From NCBI GenBank assembly GCA_032716605.1, contig CM064552.1, positions 15,183,180 through 15,247,179 of the forward strand: DNA of 64,000 nt. Direction: 5' to 3'. The stretch is from Paralithodes platypus. Its lineage: Eukaryota; Arthropoda; Malacostraca; Decapoda; Lithodidae. Of the stretch, positions 12,189 through 21,513 are shown one piece after another (positions within the stretch are counted from its first letter, which is position 1; each line of letters begins with the position of its first letter). The position numbers were made by a program, and so were the translations under genes. The notes under the pieces are model-generated. The model worked only from the letters and a program-made list of their open reading frames with translations, was not told where the DNA came from and searched no databases.

Positions 12189-12772
12189 CGTGTAGCCAGC
12201 AACGATCGCCAAGAGATCCGTCTTGAGAACTTCCTACATATGGACCACCTGGACGGCCGCGGAACCAGTCGTTAGCCCCCAACATCACGGACGCAAGATA
12301 ACCAGGACCAGACCAATCAAATACTACCCAAGATTCACTCTATCATTACTACAGTGTTACAGTGCTGTTTAGAGACTCACTTATTAATATTTCTATGAAG
12401 TGGCTATATCTTTGCCCCAGTATAATTCATATATAACCATTCCATTAGGAAGTGCTAAGCGTATCAGTGTTTATTAATTAACAGGCGATATTAACTCTCG
12501 TAATTACCCATATATCCAGATATTATTACATAGAAGTAACCCTAGTGATATCTAATGTTCGCCCACTGATTTGCGTTCTACGTGTTTCTGCTATAAGAAT
12601 ATAAACCTTAGATCAGTACCCCCTGAGGTTACTAGAATTCCTGTGCTCTAAAATATGCGTGTCTAATCTAGTCTGTGAATTACTACTTGTGCATCAGAGC
12701 TACCAGGGATAAATCTAATAGTGAATATGAATCTATAAGTAACCTTTATGGTCTCCAGTATATCAACTTGTG

Positions 12773-12778
12773 AATAAA
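12773..12778 (+). terminator. Polyadenylation signal AATAAA in element A LTR
   Basis: AATAAA lies about 590 bp after the TATA box and 316 bp before the LTR end. It is conserved in the 3' LTR, where it would end the element's transcript. Confidence 0.5.
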
Positions 12779-13094
12779 GCCAGTGATCAGAAGATTAATA
12801 CCTGAACGTTGGAAGTGGGAGACTAGGCTCCATCCAGATCCACTTAATGCTAGTTGTTCAATTCTATCATTTGTCTAGTACGAGTATTCATACCTTCTTA
12901 TGTTTCATATTAATCATTATCAAGAAAACTACAGAAGTGTGTACATCAATAAATGTGATCGTGTGTCTTGTTACCCTGTGTTTATTTTGTGTTCTCTATT
13001 CCTCATACCTTGTTTTGTGCATGCAGCCTTCTATACCCAGTCAGTTAGAACTCACATTACCCAAGTTAATCCTGTAGAAAAACAGGGCATAACA

Positions 13095-13112
13095 TTGGCG
13101 GCAGCGGTGGTT
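13095..13112 (+). other. Primer-binding site of element A
   Basis: TTGGCGGCAGCGGTGG follows the LTR end at once, as a tRNA primer-binding site should. The same sequence follows the LTR in copy A1 (3278). The priming tRNA was not identified. Confidence 0.6.
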
Positions 13113-13175
13113 CTTGATTCGGATAAAAGGTTGCATTACATTGCAAGTTTGGAACAGCCAGAACACGACAACATC

Positions 13176-14096
13176 ATGGCGCACCGTTCTCACATCCCCA
13201 TCCCACATTATGATGATGGGGAGACTTACGAGATCGAAATGTTCATGACTATAGTGAATTCCGTACTTGACCTAGCTTATACCACGGACGCAGAAAAGAT
13301 AGCTGTGACATTACCGCACCTGGGAAAAGCCGTTTCCCTGGTTGCCTACCAAGTGCACCTTGCTCTCACATGGGACGAATTTCACACAATAGTGATAGAG
13401 GCCATTAAGCCTTCGTTGGGCATTTTCGTGGCCCACACCCGTCTCCAAGACACTAAATTCGAAGGCGATCTAGATGCCACAGTGAATAAGATCGCCCAAC
13501 ATATCAAAGTGTCTTTCCCCACATTGACCAGAATCCAGCAAGAACAGCAGATTCTGGTCAACCTTGTATCAATATTGCCCTCAGCAGTAAAGAATCATTT
13601 CCGTGTGCACGATTTCGTCGGATATCAAAAAGATCTCATCACGATCCGACGGATTTTGGCCGTGCACACAGAAACACCCACCCAAATCGCTGTAATCAAG
13701 AGGTTCCCCACACACCCGCAGCACCTCAACAACCAAAACCCCAAGGCTCAAACCTTCAACTCCAAGAATGCCTACCCCTCCTTATCCTTCCACAACAAAC
13801 CTACCTACCCTTCCGGCAAGCCCCAACCCAGTAGGCCCCGGTTCCAACCTACCAAGCCACGCAGAATCTTCAACCGTAACAAAACCTACAACCCCTACCA
13901 ACGTAAGAACCCTACATTAGTGATTATCAACCCCTATGATTTCCCTGCCTGTAGTGCTAAGTGTGCCCTCCATCAAATTCGTGACTCTGCCAAACCTCGC
14001 CCCTGTACTCCTCGCATTTCTGTAAATGAAGAGGAGTGGGGACAAGAGGAAGAAATGGAGGCAATGCACACCGAAGACATAGCCCCCATATCATGA
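13176..14096 (+). CDS. gag: gag of element A, 306 aa
   Basis: The open frame extends upstream through the LTR end, but the first ATG after the primer-binding site starts MAHRSHIPIPHYDDGETYE, shared with copy A1, so this start is chosen. The protein would form the retrotransposon particle. The first two-thirds are capsid-like (helical, including FEGDLDATVNKIAQHIKVSF). The C-terminal third is rich in Pro, Asn, Gln and Lys and ends acidic. No CCHC knuckle is present; a lone CSAKC is not one. Relative to A1, a 2-bp gain near 14090 changes the frame and removes about 20 acidic C-terminal residues. The protease frame starts 77 nt after this stop. Confidence 0.75.
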   Translation: MAHRSHIPIPHYDDGETYEIEMFMTIVNSVLDLAYTTDAEKIAVTLPHLGKAVSLVAYQVHLALTWDEFHTIVIEAIKPSLGIFVAHTRLQDTKFEGDLDATVNKIAQHIKVSFPTLTRIQQEQQILVNLVSILPSAVKNHFRVHDFVGYQKDLITIRRILAVHTETPTQIAVIKRFPTHPQHLNNQNPKAQTFNSKNAYPSLSFHNKPTYPSGKPQPSRPRFQPTKPRRIFNRNKTYNPYQRKNPTLVIINPYDFPACSAKCALHQIRDSAKPRPCTPRISVNEEEWGQEEEMEAMHTEDIAPIS

Positions 14097-14172
14097 CCTC
14101 AGACGATACCGAGGAAACCCTGGAGGAGGTAGATACCGACCCCCAGGATTTTTAAAGTATCCCCCGCCCACG

Positions 14173-15474
14173 ATGGCCTCGGCGGGGGACGCCATAACTG
14201 ATCGCACTGCCCCCATTTACTACATGGCCAAAATCAAGGACATTCCTGTCCGCTTGTTAATCGACATGGGAGCTGCTAAGTCATGTTTGTTCAAATCTTA
14301 TTATGACCAACACCACCGACTATTTGGCCCCTTGTTACCTACCAAATCAGAACTAATCTCAGCTGCTGATACCTACTTAAATCTCCTAGGAGACACTTTG
14401 CCCCTGTCAGTAACTACTCCTGCCCCCCATGCTCGTTTTTATCACCCGTTCACCGTATTTTCCTCCCACTGTAAACATTACGATGGTTTCCTTGGACTTG
14501 ACCTCCTTCAAAAACTCCAGGCCCTAATTGACTGCGGCCAGAGGCTGATCTCATTCAAAAAAAAAATCCAACCCAAAGCCTCTGACAAACCAATCACGCA
14601 GAAACCTGTTCACAAAAAGAAAAAACACCTCCCCCATCAACACACTCTGAGTCAGGATTACCAAGTTACAGCTAGCACTAAGGTAACTCCTAACCCCTGC
14701 CCTTGCCCCGAGTTCTCTCAAAATATCACTCATTTCGTTGAAAAAATGCCTCAACAAACGAAAGAAGACAAGTCCAAGCAACTCCCTCTCGGTAATCCCC
14801 CCATTTCTCCTAACTCTGTCCAGAATCAATCCTCCCATGTTTCCAGGGCAGACTCTGATGTATGTAAAAACAATTCTACCAAATATTTATGTACACGTGT
14901 TTCCAGGGAAAATGCCGACCTATGTACCCAACAATGTTTCCCCCGTGCCCCCAGAAATGTTCAGCTATTCCACAACCAACAAAATTCCCCTTGTGACAGT
15001 TTTCCGTCAGTAGCTCCCTTCCACCCCCACACAATTCACACCCCTAGAAAACTTCAAAATCCCACACTTGACTCGCCCTCTCATGACAGACAAACCCACC
15101 AATCCCATATAAACTCTAAACAAACCGTCACTGCCACCGACAAAACTCCCCAAATTCGTCCTTTTAACAACCACAAATCAGTACATCAGTCCTCCACCAA
15201 TAACCCATGTTCTATACCTCACTCTTCCCCCACCAACCCTCCGCAGTCCCACCAACAAATTCCGTTTTCTAAATCACTCACACCTCACCACGCTGATCCT
15301 CCCACACGCGCCGTTAATCCCCCCCTCACGCGTGACCCCCACCAAAGTGATCCCCCCCCCCTTATCCGTACCGAGCACCTGCTCACCAGTCGATCCCCCA
15401 CCATCATAAGCCCAGCTGTAGTTCAAGATAAATGTCAAATTCCCTCCCACCATCAAAAATGGGTTAACCTTTGA
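14173..15474 (+). pseudogene. pro: Protease and linker of element A pro-pol; DTG changed to DMG
   Basis: The frame opens at MASAGDAITDRTAPIYYM. Residues 31-33 are DMG in VRLLIDMGAAKSC, where aspartic proteases need DTG (copy A1 keeps DTG), so the enzyme should be inactive. FLGLDLLQKLQ follows at about residue 110. The rest, about 300 residues, is a Pro/Ser/Asn/His-rich linker with tandem blocks carrying SRADSDVCKN and SRENADLCTQ. A TGA at 15472-15474 ends it, but the same frame continues without another stop into RT, so ancestrally this was one pro-pol ORF. It lies in a different frame from gag, with a TTTTTAAA run at the gag stop in A1. Confidence 0.75.
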
Positions 15475-17145
15475 CCCATACCCCAAACTCACATTATATT
15501 TTCCCCCACTACCACGTCCACCAACCCCAATCGTTGCCTCTTACAACCCGCCATCATTTCCGCTCGCATCAACCACATTCTCGTGGCAAATATCTCTGAA
15601 GAATCCCTGACATTACCAAAAGGCCTCATCATAGGAGACCTCGAAACTTTTGATGACCTCCCCATAGATTCCAATGACATCCCCACCAGCCTCAAATTGC
15701 CCCCTCTCCCTGACGCATTATCCGACCACCAAAAACACAGCATGTACGAACTATTGCTAGAGTTCAGTGACGTGTTTGCCCAACAACCCACTGAAATCGG
15801 ACAGACCAATGTGGAACAACACATCATTAACACCACAGGCCCCCCCATAAGACAACCATCCCATAGAAAAAATCCCATACAACGTCAGGAAGAGGAACGC
15901 CAAGTCCAAGAGATGTTAGAGGCCGGAATTGCTACCCCGTCCATTAGCCCCTGGTCTTCCCCTGTTGTCCTAGTAAAAAAGAAAGATGGGTCAACCCATT
16001 TTTGCGTAGATTACAGGAGATTGAATGACGTAACCATTAAGGACGCTACGCCATTACCCAGGATAGACGATTCCCTTGACTCCCTATACGGATCCAGATG
16101 GTTCACTACCCTAGACTTGCAAGCAGGGTATTGGCAAGTTCCTATCAAGGCAGAGGACCAAGAAAAAACAGCATTTTCCACTAGTGGTGGCCACCACTAC
16201 GAATTTAACGTCCTACCTTTTGGCCTCTGTAACGGAATCGCCACTTTCTCCCGTTTGATGGAAGCGGTATTACATGGCCTGACCTGGGAAACCTGCCTAG
16301 CGTATCTAGACGATATTATTGTGTACTCACAAACCTGGGAAGAACACCTCCTCAGGTTGAGACAAGTTCTTCAAAGAATCCGAGCCGCCGGGTTGAAATT
16401 AAAACCCTCAAAGTGCGAGATTGCACGAAATAAGGTAGATTTCCTCGGCCACGTAATATCCGAACATGGTATTGCACCAGACCCAAAGAAACTTCAAGCC
16501 ACACAAAACCAACCCCCACCCACCACCGTTAAAGGAGTACGTTCTTTTCTAGGTTTAGCCACATACTACAGACGTTTCGTCCCACACTTTGCCGCAATAG
16601 CCAGACCCCTCCACCAACTCACCCACAAGGACACCACATTCACCTGGACACCTGAAAGAGACCTCGCTTTTAACACTTTGAAACAAAAGCTAATCCAAGC
16701 CCCTATTGTCGCTTTCCCTGATTACCATAAACCTTTCCGTCTTTATACCGACGTATCTCTGTACGCCATTGGTGCAGTTTTAGCTCAAGTAAGAGACGGA
16801 GAGGAACATGGGATAGCATATGCCAGCTCCACACTCAACCAAGCACAACAGAATTATGCAGCCACCAAGAGAGAGTGCTTAGGGATCATTTGGGCACTCA
16901 ACCACTTCAGGTCATTTGTGTTGGGCGCAAAACTCGATATAATAACCGACCATCAATCTTTGCAATGGTTGCGTAAGTGCGAAACCAACTCAGCCATCTT
17001 GGTACGCTGGAGGGAGACACTAGAGGACTACGATTTTACAATACAGTATCGTCCAGGTAAACTTCACACCAATGCAGATGCCCTGTCACGTTTGCCAGTA
17101 CCGAAAGACCCCCCCCACCAACCTAGCCACCTTACAAAACACTGA
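15475..17145 (+). pseudogene. pol: Reverse transcriptase and RNase H of element A
   Basis: The frame continues that of the protease ORF past the TGA at 15472. The first start-like codon is GTG at 15583, not ATG. Counting from there, RT shows VCDYRRLN-type and TTLDLQAGYWQVPI motifs (catalytic Asp near 178), LPFGLCN and the active-site box YLDDIIVYS (241-249). RNase H follows with catalytic Asp390 (YTDVS), Glu431, Asp456 (TDHQSL) and Asp499 (NADALSR). All catalytic residues are present, so this domain pair looks intact although its translation is blocked upstream. It would copy element RNA into DNA inside gag particles. The order RT-RNase H before integrase is standard Ty3/gypsy. Confidence 0.9.
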
Positions 17146-18516
17146 GCTCTTATCTACCCCCATCCACCAACATAATTCCCCCCCAGCCCCCTCACTAATT
17201 CAATCTTGGGAAACAAGAATCAGACCACCCTGGATACCGTTAAATGTCTTCAGGAAACTGACTCGCTGGGGAGATCAACTTGCCACAGACTCCGGTCACA
17301 TAGTCCTAGACCCCACCATTGCCCACGACTACATGATTGCCATCCACGAGGGAAACGGCATACACCTTGGACAAAAGAAGATGTTAAAAATCTTCGCAGA
17401 TCAGTACTGGACCCCCAACCCCTCCAAGATTGCACAACGCGTGACAGAATCCTGCAAACCTTGTTTATTGGGGAAGGATAGATCACGCACCCCAGGCCCA
17501 GCTGGTACCATTTCTGCCAAAAACCGTTCCAAGTCCTATCCCTCGACATCATGGGCCCATTTCCTTCTTACGCTGGCAACCGCTATATCGTCACATTTGT
17601 TGACGTATATTCAACATTTTTAATAGCCTGCCCAGTTAAAGACCACACAGCCACCACCGTCGCCACACTGCTTGCCACAGAAGTGTTCCCTATATTCGGC
17701 CTTCCCCTTGCTCTTCTATCCGACAATGCCCCTGAATTTAGTGGACACGTTTGGCACTAGTTCACCCAATAATGCGGTATTAAGATCAAACACTCATCCC
17801 CGTACTGGCCTCAAGGAAATGCTATATGCGAACGCAGCCATCGCACCATCAACAACCAGTTACGTACCAAAATGATTGCTCTTAACACCTCAGACTGGCC
17901 ATCACAGATAAAGATGATACAATGGGGCATGAACACCTGTCCCCGAGAAGACGGTATTTCCCCTCATGAACATGTTTACGGCGTACCTCCCCTGTTACTG
18001 CCATTCCACCATCACGCTCACCTCCCCTCCAACACCTCCACGATTGACCCATTGCAACATCTGCAAAACACCCTCCATACCGCCCAAACCTGTCAAGACA
18101 CCAAAACTGATAACCCCGATGATAAAAACCCTTTCGCCATCCATGACACCGTAATGGTAGCCAACCTCCCTGTCACCAACAAATTAGGCGCTCGCTATGT
18201 CGGCCCCTACACCATCATACAAGTCCCAAATGCCTATCAAGTCACCATTGATTATCACGGCGTAACTCGCACGTTCCGAACTAGATTCGTCCGAGCTTTT
18301 AAACCTCTAAAACCACAAGACATTACCCCACCCCACACATCCGACCCTGAATTGAACACCCCTACTACCCCTCCCACTCAGGCTATGAATGTTCCCCTAC
18401 AAACCCCTAAGGGCCTAAACCCTCCAGCACCGAACCGGCCGATCATTCCTCAACATACCCCCAAACTAACCTCCACAAAACCCAAGCCCCCACTATCACA
18501 CCTTCCTCCACCATGA
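17146..18516 (+). pseudogene. Integrase of element A, broken by frameshifts
   Basis: The pieces lie in changing frames. Up to about 17530, one frame carries the HHCC zinc-binding domain (AIHEGNGIHLGQKK and CKPCLLGKD). The next frame carries the core with LDIMGPFPSY (first Asp) and LLSDNAPEF (second Asp), ending at TAG 17758. The catalytic Glu region (NAICERSHRTIN) is in yet another frame around 17820-17850. The frame from 17872 on has the C-terminal SH3-like end (ARYVGPYTIIQ, TRFVRAFKPL) and a Pro/Thr-rich tail. All three catalytic residues can be found, but at least three frame changes make this copy non-functional. Integrase would join element DNA to the chromosome. Confidence 0.85.
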
Positions 18517-18962
18517 CCCATTCCTTCACTTCTGATAGTCAAGTACCTCCCCAACTTATCCAAGTACGAAAACCTCCACCCACAACCCCGACCACAATGG
18601 AAACCCTCCCGTCTAGCCCTGACGTACCTCCACCAGGCACCACAGTAAGAAAACCGCCACCCCCACCTAAAACCAAGTACACACCCAACCGCACCACACA
18701 ATCTACCTCAGTAACCTCACGCTACAACTTACGCCCACGACTAAAATCTTTTAAAACCTCCAGAAAACACACCCTGCTAACCAAGTTCCGTAGGGCTGCC
18801 AGACCACTATCCTCCTCCTCCTCTTCTTCTTCGTCGAATTCTCCTCCACAAAGGGAAAGAAGACGAATAATCACAAGTAAACACCATAACCCCTCTAACT
18901 ATATTCCAAAAATAACCTCCCCCACCCTCCCACGAAAGAATATACCTTCCCCTTCAACCTAA
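18513..18962 (+). CDS. Post-integrase ORF of element A, 149 aa, unknown
   Basis: The ATG overlaps the integrase stop as ATGA, a common layout for coupled translation. The product is rich in Pro, Thr, Ser, Lys and Arg with no membrane segment or signal peptide. It includes VTSRYNLRPRLKSF, a basic motif often seen near the C-terminus of Ty3/gypsy polyproteins, and a run of Ser. It may be the detached tail of pol rather than a separate gene. The LINE fragment begins just after it and may have removed its natural end. Confidence 0.4.
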   Translation: MTHSFTSDSQVPPQLIQVRKPPPTTPTTMETLPSSPDVPPPGTTVRKPPPPPKTKYTPNRTTQSTSVTSRYNLRPRLKSFKTSRKHTLLTKFRRAARPLSSSSSSSSSNSPPQRERRRIITSKHHNPSNYIPKITSPTLPRKNIPSPST

Positions 18963-18965
18963 TCC

Positions 18966-20009
18966 AATGACCCAAAAAGAGCAACAGATCTCCTTCAACC
19001 CTATCTCAACACACTACATGGCTGGTGCACTACAAACAGACTTAATCTAGCCCCAGCCAAATCCACCGCAACCCTGCTCACAAGTTGGACAGAACACGAA
19101 TACATCCCTCATCTCACCATAAACAACACACCCCTAACACATACACACACACCCAAAATCCTAGGAGTAACATATGATACTCATGTGACATTCAAACAGC
19201 ACACCACAAACATTAAAAAGAAACTGACACCCAGACTTAACGCCCTCAGGTCACTTGCTCACACAAAATTTGGACACAACAAAGAAACTACCACCACAGT
19301 ATATAAACAATACATAAGATCAGTGATGGAATACGCAAGCCCAGCCTGGGCTTCTAACCTAGCTGAAACACATAATAAGATCTTACAGACTATTCAAAAC
19401 AAAGCCCTAAAGATCATTACAGGCTGCACAGCTACTTCACCCACAGATCACCTACATCAAGAAACCAAAATCCTCAAAGTCAAAGACCATCTGGACATGA
19501 GAGGCACTCAATTCCTGGCAGCAGCCTCCACGAACCAAGACCACCCACTAAACTACATGGCAACACACCCACAGACACCAAGAAATATCAAAACAACACC
19601 CAGCACACGGTATCACACACAATTATTGTCCTCTCTCCCTCCCTGCCCACCCCGAACCAACTTCCAGAAGCACATCCATACTCATATCTCTCACCGATCC
19701 ATCCACTCACTCACAGACAACACGCAGCTGCATGCACGACCTCCCAAAATCCATCCTTCCGAATCCTCCTTCCTCGCGAGGACAGAGTCCACCTGGCCAG
19801 GCTGAGATGCGGACACCATCCAGCTCTCCTGAGCTATCAGAAGACTGGATGACTCCGTTGTCGACGCCTGCCCGGGATGTAACACAGCACCCCATACCAT
19901 TAAACACATCATAGAAGACTGCATTTCACACAACCACTTACGCCAACACAATCTACACTCAATGATAGACTCTCATCCCAGTCTCTCAGGAAACAACAAC
20001 AACAACAAC
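18966..20009 (+). mobile_element. 5'-truncated LINE fragment nested in element A
   Basis: This is a plus-strand partial copy of the same LINE family as 41647-45618 (minus strand). It starts just after the RT active-site region (CCCAAAAAGAGCAACAGATC) and ends in an (AAC)n tail at 19991-20009. Flanking sequences AACCTAATCC (18956-18965) and AACCTCATCC (20010-20019) look like a target duplication with one mismatch. The coding part (19185-19805) matches the RT thumb and C-terminal region but is frameshifted near 19785. The last 50 bp before the tail differ from the full-length copy. Confidence 0.85.
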
Positions 20010-20318
20010 AACCTCATCCGCTCTCAACCCCCACCTCATCACCCCGGATGACCTGCTAGATCTATCCCCCCCCCCCACCAAACTCCCACAAAACCGCCTA
20101 TTTCCACCACCATCAAATCACCAACCCCACCAAAGAACACACCCAACACATGTTCCTACCCCCAACCCTCCCAATTAAACCTCCACTCCCTACCCACCCG
20201 TCTAGCCCCCCCTGCATCCACCCCTTTCCCCTCCACTATCCCTGCGACCCCACCCACGCATCAACCAACCTCATCATCTCATCAAACCCCCAACCAACCA
20301 ACCCCTAAAAAGTACCCT

Positions 20319-20954
20319 ATGCCAACGACTAACCCCTCCTCACACACCACGTCTAACACACAACTAACTCCTAACCAAAGCCCCTCCAAACTGACGTACC
20401 CGACCTCCACACCTCCACTTGAATCCCCCCACAAAGTCGCCCTTGAGAGAATCCCCATACATACCCCCACCAAATCCTCTCCCATTCCGCCTACCACCCT
20501 CACTCGACCTAAACCTCCACACGCATCTACCTCTCAAATAACCCCTTACCTCACCCCCACTAAATGCCCTCCACCTGTAAAGCGTTCTTCCCCTCAATAT
20601 AAAACATCGTCGAGCGACTCAAGTCCCACTACAAACATCTACCTTCCCACCAGAACCTCCAAAGGTAGAATCATCAACAGACCCATCAGATTTGAAGACA
20701 GTTATGTAAAAACAACACCCCGTTCTTACACTAAAGACCCAAGCCACACAACACACACACCCCTCTTTCTCACACACCTCCATCACGCACCTTACCTAAA
20801 TCAATATTGCACATTGCCTCCATATATTTTCCCAGCCTGCAACACCACCCAAGAAAACCCCCAAAACCCCAGACTCATATCCCCCCTTCACCCCCAGCTC
20901 CGTTTTCACGCGTTAGTCCCTCCCCTTCAGTTATTAACCCCTTCACCACACTGA
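20319..20954 (+). CDS. Element A 3'-region ORF, 211 aa, pol-tail-like motif
   Basis: The product is Pro/Thr/Ser-rich and probably disordered. It contains TSKGRIINRPIRFEDSYV, which resembles the short tail motif found after integrase in many Ty3/gypsy polyproteins. That suggests this region is the degenerate end of pol, separated from integrase by the LINE insertion and mutations. An alternative is a separate small protein. Copy A2 keeps only its end (QNPRLIS...HPQLRF). Confidence 0.35.
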   Translation: MPTTNPSSHTTSNTQLTPNQSPSKLTYPTSTPPLESPHKVALERIPIHTPTKSSPIPPTTLTRPKPPHASTSQITPYLTPTKCPPPVKRSSPQYKTSSSDSSPTTNIYLPTRTSKGRIINRPIRFEDSYVKTTPRSYTKDPSHTTHTPLFLTHLHHAPYLNQYCTLPPYIFPACNTTQENPQNPRLISPLHPQLRFHALVPPLQLLTPSPH

Positions 20955-20992
20955 AGAGGCCTCCTGTCAGTCCCACACACCTCACTCGATAC

Positions 20993-21513
20993 ATGACCTC
21001 CACCATGAACAAATCCACACCATTCGGCGCCCCCGTCCCTACCCCACGGGGGAAGAATACACACCGTTCATAAGAAAGGTTAAAGTAAAAACGTCCACAG
21101 GACGCTTAGCCCGTCTACAGCGCCCACATCAAGCCCGGGCAACCGCCCTCCACAACACCGAGGACACATTCCTACAGGTCTACATAGACCTGCAAAAGAA
21201 ACCTGACCCTCGCTCTCTTGCTTGGTGGGACCTTCTAAATACCATCAAAATGACCCACCATGACTATGCTTCTTTTTACTTCACCCTTGAGGCTCGAGGA
21301 CGAGCCTACAACGAAGGAGAGGGAAGTAAAATGCCCCAGAACAAGAAGCCCACCACGGAAGCCACGAGCGAACACCACCGGGAAACGGGAACAGAAACAC
21401 CCGAAGGAAAGGCCCACAAAACGAAACGACCAGGTGACCAAGCCAACCAGTTAAGACAGGCCGAAGCCCGCAGGGCTAAGCAGCTCCAAACCACACCTGC
21501 CTATCGCTTTTAA
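20993..21513 (+). pseudogene. Element A 3' accessory ORF, frameshifted
   Basis: This is the same gene as the intact 169-aa ORF at 6352-6861. It starts MTSTMNKSTPFGAPVP. One C is missing in the run before ACGGGGGAA at about 21046 compared with A2, so the frame ends at 21073. The original frame resumes and is open from about 21079 to 21513, crossing the polypurine tract and entering the LTR. Confidence 0.6.
21311..21326 (+). other. Polypurine tract of element A
   Basis: ACGAAGGAGAGGGAAG lies directly before the 3' LTR start TAAAATGCC. It is the expected primer for plus-strand DNA synthesis and is also coding sequence of the accessory ORF. Confidence 0.7.

Larger units (their letters stand above)
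10056..13094 (+). repeat. 5' LTR of element A
   Basis: The boundaries come from comparison with the 3' LTR. Homology starts at TAAAATGCCCCAGAAC, directly after the CAGAG duplication, and stops at GCATAACA, directly before the primer-binding region. At 3.0 kb it is unusually long. A TATATAAG box at 12181 and an AATAAA at 12773 suggest about 2.1 kb of U3, about 0.6 kb of R and about 0.3 kb of U5. The first 60 codons (10060-10242) are the C-terminal end of the 3' accessory ORF, repeated here because that ORF runs into the LTR. Confidence 0.9.

Noticed and set aside
18513..21513. Envelope gene downstream of integrase in element A
   Set aside because: No signal peptide, transmembrane segment, furin-type site or Cys pattern was seen; the ORFs are Pro/Thr-rich or basic.
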